7,961 nucleotides of DNA, taken from Acidobacteriota bacterium. GTDB lineage: Bacteria > Acidobacteriota > Terriglobia > Terriglobales > Acidobacteriaceae. The stretch's first letter is position 1, and every line of letters begins with the position of its first letter. The notes beneath the pieces are model-generated. The model saw nothing but the letters and a program-made list of their open reading frames with translations, was not told the DNA's origin and did no database searches. The translations under genes were made by a program, and so were the position numbers. Below are positions 1 to 5,442 of this stretch, in pieces. The stretch covers positions 1 to 7,961 of the forward strand of contig JAJXXG010000826.1 of the NCBI GenBank assembly GCA_021781255.1. Reading direction: 5' to 3'.

Positions 1-1
1 T

Positions 2-907
2 TCCAATTACAACGGCCTGCAGGTTACTCTCACCGAGCACAACCTGCACGGGCTGGATTTCCAGGCTGGGTACACCTACTCGCACGCGCTGGACGTCAGT
101 TCGCTCGACGCCTTCGCTTTGATGCCGCAAGACAGCTTGAACCCCACGGCAGACTACGCCAGCAGCGACTTCGATCTCCGCCACCGTTTCACGCTGTCGC
201 TCACCTATGCCATTCCCGGTCACGAGGCACCCTTGCAGTTGCTGAAGGGCTGGTCGATCAATTCCATCGTGACCCTGGAAACGGGCCAGCCATGGACCAT
301 AGATGACACTACCGACAACATTAGCGGGACGGGCGACCTGACAGACCGCTGGGATTTCTTCGGCAATCCCGCCGATTTCAAGGTCGGGCCTGAAGGGATT
401 CCGTTTTGCAGCGGCCCTGAAACGTGTTTTACCTACCAACCGGTCACTGACATACCCATTGCCATGTCTACCGCCGACGCATCTACGGCCTGGACCCAAT
501 GTGCGGCCCATGCCCCAGATCCGACGACCCTGGCGGCCCATGGTTGTTACATCAAAGGCCATTCGGTTCTGGTTCCTCCCACAGCCGGTACTTTCGGCAC
601 CATGGGCCGTAACTTGTTCCCCGGCCCGGGCCTGTATGACTGGGACGGCTCCATCTTCAAGACCATAAAGTTCACGGAGCAGTTCAAGGGCGAGTTCCAT
701 GCCGAGTTTTTCAACATTCTTAATCACCCAGCTTTCGCCAATCCCTACGGCGGGCCGAACGGCTACGGCTCCACTGGTCCATGGAATCCGGCGGCTCCAG
801 GCCTTTTTGGCGGCGGCCTGTCAACGCCTGATGTGGCAACGGGCAACCCCATTCTCGGGTCGGGAGATTCGCGATTGGTTCAATTGGGACTTAAATTGAT
901 GTTCTAG
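2..907 (+). CDS. TonB-dependent receptor (Oar-like), C-terminal part
   Basis: This is the 3' end of an outer-membrane TonB-dependent receptor. The reading frame is already open at base 2 and gives 301 residues up to the TAG at 905-907, so the start codon, signal peptide, carboxypeptidase-like domain and plug lie upstream of the window. What remains is barrel: an SNYNGLQVTL strand at the very start, GYTYSHALD, an FDLRHRFTLSLTY strand at about residues 57-69, and a final strand ending LKLMF with the C-terminal Phe that outer-membrane barrels usually carry. A middle segment (about residues 135-185) has four cysteines and could be an extracellular loop. The family imports ligands such as oligosaccharides or peptides using TonB energy; the ligand cannot be read here. 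An ATG at 119 lies inside the open frame and is not the real start. Oar-like receptors of this style are very numerous in Acidobacteriota (established knowledge; taxon is inference). Confidence 0.9.
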   Translation, partial: SNYNGLQVTLTEHNLHGLDFQAGYTYSHALDVSSLDAFALMPQDSLNPTADYASSDFDLRHRFTLSLTYAIPGHEAPLQLLKGWSINSIVTLETGQPWTIDDTTDNISGTGDLTDRWDFFGNPADFKVGPEGIPFCSGPETCFTYQPVTDIPIAMSTADASTAWTQCAAHAPDPTTLAAHGCYIKGHSVLVPPTAGTFGTMGRNLFPGPGLYDWDGSIFKTIKFTEQFKGEFHAEFFNILNHPAFANPYGGPNGYGSTGPWNPAAPGLFGGGLSTPDVATGNPILGSGDSRLVQLGLKLMF

Positions 908-931
908 GTGCTCTCGCGCAGGGTCGAGCGT

Positions 932-950
932 AGCGCCGCTTTGCGGCGCT
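932..950 (+). terminator. Hairpin after the TonB receptor gene, possible terminator
   Basis: A perfect 8-bp inverted repeat (AGCGCCGC, loop TTT, GCGGCGCT) lies 24 bases after the receptor stop codon. It is very GC-rich and well placed to end the transcript, but no T-tract follows, so it is not a textbook intrinsic terminator. It may instead protect the 3' end of the mRNA. Confidence 0.45.
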
Positions 951-1041
951 GCGTCTCCCTGGGTTGGAGCGGCAGCATGAAGCCAATAACGCTAACCAAG
1001 CCAGATTAGCCGAGGAGGGCGGCAGTGCCTCCGCGGCGCAT

Positions 1042-1057
1042 AGGAGGTCTCGAGGTG
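1042..1057 (+). promoter_or_regulatory. Ribosome binding site fixing the GTG start of the beta-propeller gene
   Basis: AGGAGG at 1042-1047 is followed by seven bases and then GTG at 1055. This spacing is ideal, and translation from here gives a normal signal peptide, so it is preferred over the GTG at 1025 in the same frame, which would add ten arginine-containing residues before the signal. Confidence 0.75.
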
Positions 1058-2104
1058 AAAGTCTTCGCGGCAGTCTGTGCAGCGATTCTTGCTGCACTTA
1101 CGACAGCGACAAGCGGTGGTGCGCCGCCGCAGAGCGAGCAAGACGCCCCTCTGCGGCTGAGCTGGGAGGCCCCGATGCCCAACGTCCACGGCAGACTGGA
1201 CCACCTCGCTATCGATACCAAGCACGAGCGAGTCATCCTCACTGCTCTGGGAAACAATACGGTCGAAATCTATCAGCTTAGCGAGAACAAATTCATTCAC
1301 TCCATTGTTGGGCTGGATGATCCGCAAGCCGCGGTTTACGTTCCGGAATTCGACAAGCTGCTGGTATCCGACGACAACGGCAAGGTGTGGATCTACGATG
1401 GCTCTACTTACAAGTTACTCAATGTGATCGACTACGGCGCGGACGGAAATGCCGACAACATGCGCTATGATCCGATGAGCAAGAAGATCTATATTAGCTT
1501 TGGCGACGGGTCCGACTCAGCGATTGGCACCATCGATCCGGCTACGGACAAACCAACGGAAGAACTTTACAAGCTCAACTTCCATGCCGAGTCGTTTCAG
1601 CTAGAACAATCGGGAGGGCGAATATTTGCCAATATTCCCGAGGCGGATCATATCATCGCGGTCATTGACCGCAAGACTCATCAGATCTCGAAGTGGCAAG
1701 TCGCGGGCCAAGCCAACTTTCCCATGGCATTGGATGAACCAGACCATCGGCTGTTCGTGGGCACCCGCGTGCCCCCGGAGCTCTTCGTGCTGGATACCGA
1801 TACGGGCAAGACTGTTGCCAGCATGCCGGTGGCCGGGGACACAGACGACCTTTACTACGACGCGGCGCTAAGGCGCATTTATGTGATCGGCGGAGTCGGC
1901 AGCATCAGTGTGTTTCAACAGAAGGACCCGGACCATTACGAACACGTTGCCGATATACACACTTCGGTGGGCGCACGGACGGGTTTTTTTCTCGGCGCCA
2001 GCGGGGCTTACGGCGGACGCTATGGAGTTCCGCCCTTGTACGTTGCCGTCCCGGAGCGGGCCGGGCATCCCGCCGCACTGTGGTCGTTCGGTACGTACCA
2101 GTAA
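1055..2104 (+). CDS. Secreted YncE/YVTN-type beta-propeller protein
   Basis: A 349-residue protein predicted to be exported. Residues 1-25 form a Sec-type signal (MKV start, hydrophobic Ala/Leu-rich core, then a small-residue ATSGG region for cleavage). The mature part is built of repeated short strands: LDHLAIDTKHERVILTAL (about 48-65), AAVYVPEFDKLLVSDD (92-107), ADNMRYDPMSKKIYISF (133-149), FPMALDEPDHRLFVGT (222-237) and DDLYYDAALRRIYVIGG (264-280). Each has the pattern of a blade strand, a D-x-x-x-x-R/K turn and a second strand, as in YVTN/YncE-like propellers. No enzymatic motif or lipobox is visible, and the family mostly serves for binding. The gene lies between the TonB receptor and a Tat-exported amidohydrolase, which fits a periplasmic or surface role, perhaps substrate binding; that role is inference. 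An 86-base gap separates it from the next gene. The GTG start was chosen for its ribosome binding site. Confidence 0.85.
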   Translation: MKVFAAVCAAILAALTTATSGGAPPQSEQDAPLRLSWEAPMPNVHGRLDHLAIDTKHERVILTALGNNTVEIYQLSENKFIHSIVGLDDPQAAVYVPEFDKLLVSDDNGKVWIYDGSTYKLLNVIDYGADGNADNMRYDPMSKKIYISFGDGSDSAIGTIDPATDKPTEELYKLNFHAESFQLEQSGGRIFANIPEADHIIAVIDRKTHQISKWQVAGQANFPMALDEPDHRLFVGTRVPPELFVLDTDTGKTVASMPVAGDTDDLYYDAALRRIYVIGGVGSISVFQQKDPDHYEHVADIHTSVGARTGFFLGASGAYGGRYGVPPLYVAVPERAGHPAALWSFGTYQ

Positions 2105-2177
2105 GCGTAGATTGCTCACATACAAAATCTCATGTTCAGGCTCGCTTCTGCATGGGGGAATCAAATCTCAAGGAGAG

Positions 2178-2193
2178 AGGAGAAATCAGGGTG
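2178..2193 (+). promoter_or_regulatory. Ribosome binding site fixing the GTG start of the amidohydrolase
   Basis: A purine-rich run contains AGGAG at 2178-2182, eight bases before GTG at 2191. Starting here puts the twin-arginine motif at residues 4-5, as expected for a Tat signal. The in-frame ATG at 2080 would overlap the end of the beta-propeller gene and add 37 unlikely residues; the ATG at 2152 has no good Shine-Dalgarno sequence. Confidence 0.75.
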
Positions 2194-3321
2194 ATAGACC
2201 GAAGGGAATTTATCGCAGGTTCTTCGCTGGCGCTTTCTGCGGCGGCGCTGGGGGGCGTGGCCTCTGTTACCAGCCAGGCTGAGGAGCAACCCCAACCCAG
2301 GAAGAAGTATCGGCTGATTGCCACGGAGGAGGCGTTTGCCAGCCCGGAACAGGTGGAATATTTCCGCAAGGCGGAAACTTCCGCCTGGACAGACCCGGAC
2401 ATCGAGTTATGGAGACACTTTCTGAATACCGGCATCCTGCTCCGGCGCCTGCTCGATGTTGAGCAGGAGCGGCTCAGCATTATGGACCAGGCCGGAGTGG
2501 ATATGCATCTGCTGTCGTTGACTTCGCCTGGCGTGCAATGTCTGAATGCCGATGCCGGTACTGCGCTGGCGGCGTCAGCGAATGATTACCTGGCAGAGAT
2601 CATCAAGCGCCATCCCGATCGCTATGCGGGGCTGGGCAGCTTCGCTCCGCAGGATCCGGCGCGCGCGGCGAAGGAGATTGACCGAGCCATCACCAAGCTC
2701 GAGCTGAATGGCATGATTGTCAATTCCAGCACCAACAAGGAATATTTCGACAACAAGAAGTTCTACCCCATCTTCGAAGCCCTTACCGCCCTCGACACGC
2801 CGCTCTATATCCATCCGCGCAACATGCCGGAGCCGTGGAATGACATGCTGAAGGCCGACGTCAATCTCTGGGCCGCCATTTGGGGCTTCCAGGCGGAGAC
2901 GTCGCTGCACGCGATGCGCATGATCATCAGCGGCGTGTTCGACGACTTCCCGAACCTGAAGGTGGTTCTGGGGCACATGGGCGAAGGCGTTCCCTACTGG
3001 CTCTATCGCATCGACTGGATGTACCTTCATAATCCGGCGGATGTGTATAAGAGCAAAAGCGGTCGCCGCCTGAAGCGGAAGCCGAGCGAGTACGTGAAGG
3101 ACAACATCACGATCACCACCAGCGGCATGAATACGCACGACGTGCTGAATTACAACCATACGGTTCTGGGCGCGGACCACATCATGTTCGCGATCGATTA
3201 TCCGTATCAGGAGTCGGTGGAGGCGGCGACGTTTATGCAAACCGCGACGCTGCCCGAGGCGGACATGGAGAAGATCACCCACGGCAATGCGGAAAGGCTG
3301 TTCCGCATCCGCAAGGCATAA
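2191..3321 (+). CDS. Tat-exported amidohydrolase (Amidohydro_2), gamma-resorcylate / 2,3-dihydroxybenzoate decarboxylase-like
   Basis: A 376-residue metal-dependent amidohydrolase-superfamily protein. Relatives remove CO2 from hydroxybenzoates such as gamma-resorcylate or 2,3-dihydroxybenzoate. Seen directly: ATEEAFASP at 44-52, matching the family's N-terminal E-E-A-F motif (Glu46 would be the first metal ligand, with Ala48 where gamma-resorcylate decarboxylase has His and 2,3-dihydroxybenzoate decarboxylase has Ala); YIHPRN with His208; LGHMGEGVPYW with His262 and Glu265; FAIDYP with Asp336. Spacing agrees with the known Glu8, His164, His218, Glu221 and Asp287 of gamma-resorcylate decarboxylase. 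Unlike those cytoplasmic enzymes it begins with a Tat-like signal: MIDRREF followed by a hydrophobic Ala/Leu/Gly stretch to about residue 30. It should therefore fold with its metal and be exported. The family also includes hydrolases and lyases of other substrates, so decarboxylation of an aromatic acid is likely but unproven. It may be co-transcribed with the beta-propeller gene 86 bases upstream. Confidence 0.88.
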   Translation: MIDRREFIAGSSLALSAAALGGVASVTSQAEEQPQPRKKYRLIATEEAFASPEQVEYFRKAETSAWTDPDIELWRHFLNTGILLRRLLDVEQERLSIMDQAGVDMHLLSLTSPGVQCLNADAGTALAASANDYLAEIIKRHPDRYAGLGSFAPQDPARAAKEIDRAITKLELNGMIVNSSTNKEYFDNKKFYPIFEALTALDTPLYIHPRNMPEPWNDMLKADVNLWAAIWGFQAETSLHAMRMIISGVFDDFPNLKVVLGHMGEGVPYWLYRIDWMYLHNPADVYKSKSGRRLKRKPSEYVKDNITITTSGMNTHDVLNYNHTVLGADHIMFAIDYPYQESVEAATFMQTATLPEADMEKITHGNAERLFRIRKA

Positions 3322-3328
3322 CTTGCGG
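3309..3328 (+). repeat. Small hairpin spanning the amidohydrolase stop codon
   Basis: CCGCAAG at 3309-3315 pairs perfectly with CTTGCGG at 3322-3328 around a six-base loop that contains the TAA stop codon. A 3'-end stability or termination role is possible, but no T-tract follows. Confidence 0.35.
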
Positions 3329-3365
3329 CAGCGTTCATCCGTTGACAGACTGTCTATCACAATCC

Positions 3366-3410
3366 AGATTCACCCTTGCGCGCCCGCCTCGGGCGCGCAA
3401 GGGTGAATCT
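3366..3410. terminator. Perfect 20-bp inverted repeat, probable bidirectional terminator or transcript-end hairpin
   Basis: Bases 3366-3385 are exactly complementary to 3391-3410, with a five-base loop GCCTC. The inner half of the stem is almost all G/C (CGCGCCC against GGGCGCG) and the outer half is mixed (AGATTCACCC). It sits 44 bases after the amidohydrolase stop codon, where a transcript end is expected. The outer AGATT/AATCT pairs give only short A/T flanks, so factor-dependent termination or 3'-end protection is as likely as intrinsic termination. A small mobile repeat (REP-like) is an alternative that needs the rest of the genome to test. Confidence 0.6.
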
Positions 3411-3935
3411 ACACAACTGCGACAAGGCGTAGCTTTCCCGCCCGCCTAATATACATAAGAATCAGCGCAATGGTTTTTGTCAGGCTTACCATTGGGAGGT
3501 CGCCCTTACCAGGGGCCGAAGAACGTCCGGAATCGCTTGCGCCTTACGATTGCGAGGCGTGGAACGATGCAATTCGATGATCGAAGGTCAACATTAAGCC
3601 CATTGCATACTGAGCTGTTTCCGCGGCGGTATCAGTCGGCACGAGTCCATGCGCTCTCCGACCATCATGCCGCCGTGCACCACATATCCCCTCGGAACCG
3701 CCAGAGCCTCGCGGATGGGGCGTGAGCCCACAGCAACGCAACTCAGAAAACCGGCCCGGCACAACAAGGCAATGCTCGACACCGAGTCGAACGCCTTAAG
3801 AGGGGAACGCTACGAATGGGGCCTCCCCCGGATCGCTCGTCTGCGAATATTCCCCCATGGAAGTTCGCCTTGGAGGCCTTCGCATCAGCGTGCTGGGTCG
3901 GGTAGAATCGTTGCTTGGAGAAACATAGATAAAAT
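3411..3935. other. 525-bp stretch with no convincing gene
   Basis: No frame gives a convincing product. The longest + frame (3477-3725, 82 residues) is rich in Arg and His, lacks a good ribosome binding site and has no recognisable motif. On the - strand two overlapping short frames (3594-3782 and 3544-3762) carry protein-like pieces: one has an ALAVPRGYVVHGGMMVG stretch, and the other an ETAQYAMGLMLTF stretch that faintly recalls 2-hydroxyacid dehydrogenases. Each is interrupted by stops, so at most this is the remains of a decayed gene. No tRNA or known RNA is visible. The last 60 bases may hold the promoter of the downstream operon. Confidence 0.5.
3879..3908 (+). promoter_or_regulatory. 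Possible sigma70-type promoter of the CoA-transferase operon
   Basis: TTCGCA at 3879-3884 (four of six matches to TTGACA) and TAGAAT at 3903-3908 (five of six to TATAAT) are 18 bases apart. Transcription would start near 3915, about 20 bases before the ATG at 3936. The only Shine-Dalgarno candidate is GGAG at 3917-3920, rather far (15 bases) from the start. This is motif matching by eye and remains weak. Confidence 0.25.
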
Positions 3936-4649
3936 ATGCCCGCAAACAAGATTCTTGCGAGTTGTAATGATGCTGTCGCCGATGTTTTTGATGGCGCGAC
4001 GGTCATGATCGGGGGGTTTGGGTCCTTCGGCGGGCTGCCTGTCCATCTGATCGAGGCCTTGGCTGAACAAGGCGCCAAAGAACTTACGATAATCTCCAAC
4101 ATGGGCGGCCGCGGGTTTGAGATGACAAAGTTGTACAAATCCGGAGGGTACCACGATGTTGGAGCTTTGTATGCCAGGTCTCAAGTGAAGAAGTTCATCG
4201 GGGCCGTGCCAACCTTGGGAGGTTTGCCTTCGGCCACTCCGCTGGAGATTCAGCATCGCGAGGGGAAAGTTGACATCGAAATGGTGCCCATGGGAACCCT
4301 GGTGGAGAGGATTCGGGCGGGCGCCGGCGGTCTCGGTGGTTTTTACACTCCGGCGGGAGTTGGCACCCCGGTGGCAAAAGACAAAGAGACGAGGGTAATA
4401 AACGGCAAGGAGTACTTGCTGGAATTACCCCTGACCGCCGACTTCGCCCTGATCAAGGCACACAAGGCCGACACTCTGGGCAACTTGGTCTATCGGGGAA
4501 CGGCACGATGTTTCAACCCCGTGATGGCCATGGCCGCGAAGACCACGATCGTTGAAGTTGACCATATCGTTCCGGCAGGAGAACTGGATCCGGAAGCAGT
4601 TGTGACTCCTCACTTATATGTGAGCCGAGTGGTGGCGGTGGCGCAATGA
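3936..4649 (+). CDS. 3-oxoacid CoA-transferase, subunit A (acetoacetate / 3-oxoadipate type)
   Basis: A 237-residue alpha subunit of a family I CoA-transferase, close to the usual length of PcaI, ScoA or AtoD-type subunits. With the B subunit it moves CoA from a donor such as succinyl-CoA to a 3-oxoacid. Motifs seen: DGATVMIGGFG at 19-29 (CoA-transferase signature), ELTIISN at 49-55, QGTL-like MGTLVERIRAG at 119-129, FYTPAGVGT at 136-144, LTADFALIKAHKAD at 166-179, GNLVYRGTARCFNPVMAMAAKTTIVEVD at 182-209 (in outline), and the GELDP...TP..YV.RVV ending. After GGF the signature reads GSFGGLP, one residue longer than the common GGFGxxGxP form, and residues about 57-85 form a longer stretch than in PcaI. 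Sequence alone cannot choose between acetoacetate, 3-oxoadipate or another 3-oxoacid. It is the first gene of the operon, and its stop overlaps the B-subunit start. Confidence 0.9.
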   Translation: MPANKILASCNDAVADVFDGATVMIGGFGSFGGLPVHLIEALAEQGAKELTIISNMGGRGFEMTKLYKSGGYHDVGALYARSQVKKFIGAVPTLGGLPSATPLEIQHREGKVDIEMVPMGTLVERIRAGAGGLGGFYTPAGVGTPVAKDKETRVINGKEYLLELPLTADFALIKAHKADTLGNLVYRGTARCFNPVMAMAAKTTIVEVDHIVPAGELDPEAVVTPHLYVSRVVAVAQ

Positions 4650-5308
4650 AGAAACGTTTGGATGAAGCGACCATGGCGCGCCGTATCGCTGCCGAGTTTC
4701 GCGACGGCATGGTAATCAACTTGGGGTATGGCATGCCCACCTCCTGCGCAGCGGTTGACCTGGGGGATAGGGTCATCTTCTATCAAGCTGAAAATGGAGT
4801 TTTGGGCTACGGCGGTCCAGCTCCGGATGAAGAAAAGGATTATGAGTTGATCGATGCCTCCGACACCCCTGTCACCGTGCGGGCCGGCATGCTCTTCTTT
4901 GATAGCGCAACCTCCTTCGACATGATTCGAGGCGGGCGCATCGACTTGGTGGTCATGGGAGCGTATCAGGTCTCCAAAACCGGCGACCTCGCCAACTGGG
5001 GCCGACCTGGGCGGCCGGCGGCCGGTATGGGCGGAGCCATGGACCTGGCGGTAGGGAGCAAACAGGTCTTCACCATGATGCTTCACACCACCAAAGAGGG
5101 CGCACCTCGCATCGTCAACCAGTGCACCTTTCCACTTACCGCCAAAGGCTGCGTTAAGAAGATCTTCACGGACTTAGCCGTTGTCGATGTGTCCGGCCAG
5201 GGACTGGTGTTGAAGGAGATCGCACCCGGCTGGAGTCCGGAGGAAGTGCAGGCACTTACGGAACCGGCGCTGATTATCGCGGAGGACTTGAAGGAAATCT
5301 GCGTATAA
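4646..5308 (+). CDS. 3-oxoacid CoA-transferase, subunit B (carries the catalytic Glu)
   Basis: A 220-residue beta subunit that supplies the active-site glutamate forming the enzyme-CoA thioester. The catalytic motif is YQAENGVLGYG with Glu49; the usual form is H/Q-S-E-N-G, so Ala replaces the Ser just before Glu. Other family segments are present: NLGYGMPT at 25-32, the SFDMIRGGRIDLVVMGAYQVS stretch near 92-112 (seen as D-M-I-R-G-G and G-A-x-Q-V), GDLANW at 115-120, GGAMDLA at 131-137, and C-x-F-P-L-T-A-K with FTDLAVVDV further on. Length fits PcaJ/ScoB-type subunits. The start ATG shares ATGA (4646-4649) with the end of subunit A, so the two are translationally coupled and should form a heteromeric enzyme in the cytoplasm. 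The 3-oxoacid substrate is unknown; the Tm-1-like and carboxyltransferase-like genes downstream suggest it serves a dedicated catabolic operon rather than general ketone metabolism (inference). Confidence 0.9.
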   Translation: MKKRLDEATMARRIAAEFRDGMVINLGYGMPTSCAAVDLGDRVIFYQAENGVLGYGGPAPDEEKDYELIDASDTPVTVRAGMLFFDSATSFDMIRGGRIDLVVMGAYQVSKTGDLANWGRPGRPAAGMGGAMDLAVGSKQVFTMMLHTTKEGAPRIVNQCTFPLTAKGCVKKIFTDLAVVDVSGQGLVLKEIAPGWSPEEVQALTEPALIIAEDLKEICV

Positions 5309-5318
5309 GCATTTTTAA

Positions 5319-5351
5319 GGAGGGCAGTCTGCCTCCGAGCCCCGCAGGGGC
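5319..5351 (+). repeat. Two small hairpins between CoA-transferase B and the Tm-1-like gene
   Basis: GGAGG at 5319-5323 can pair with CCTCC at 5332-5336 (the stem extends by two pairs past a bulged G). Directly after it, GCCCC at 5339-5343 pairs with GGGGC at 5347-5351 around GCA. The first stem buries a strong Shine-Dalgarno-like AAGGAGG (5317-5323) that has no ATG or GTG at useful distance. This could tune expression within the operon or act as an mRNA processing site; no T-tract follows, so full termination is unlikely. Confidence 0.3.
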
Positions 5352-5427
5352 AATAATATCGGCCAGGAGCACTCGTCCCAAGGCTTATGCCGTGGGCTAC
5401 CGTCTTTCGCCCACGTTGCGGGCTACA

Positions 5428-5442
5428 GAGGCAAGGGATATG
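5428..5442 (+). promoter_or_regulatory. Ribosome binding site supporting the ATG start of the Tm-1-like gene
   Basis: GAGG at 5428-5431 lies eight bases before ATG at 5440. This start gives MAIAVIGMLDERE, which matches where UPF0261 proteins usually begin. The in-frame GTG at 5392 (AAGG at 5380-5383, eight bases before it) remains possible but would add 16 residues absent from the family consensus as recalled. Confidence 0.55.

Noticed and set aside
964..1281. 105-residue + strand frame over the start of the beta-propeller gene
   Set aside because: Overlaps a better-supported gene with a signal peptide and ribosome binding site; its own sequence is low in hydrophobic structure and unrecognisable.
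2080..2190. Upstream in-frame extension of the amidohydrolase from ATG 2080
   Set aside because: Would overlap the beta-propeller gene and bury the twin-arginine signal 40 residues inside the protein; GTG 2191 has a proper ribosome binding site.
2575..3360. Long (261-residue) - strand frame antisense to the amidohydrolase
   Set aside because: It mirrors a clearly conserved gene on the other strand and its Arg/His/Val-rich composition is typical of an antisense shadow.
3477..3725. 82-residue + strand reading frame
   Set aside because: No good ribosome binding site, Arg/His-rich composition, no recognisable motif; looks like chance coding in spacer DNA.
3544..3782. Dihydrolipoamide acyltransferase or 2-hydroxyacid dehydrogenase remnant on the - strand
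   Set aside because: Only short resemblances (MLTFDHRI, ETAQYAMGLML) in two different frames; too weak to call a pseudogene.
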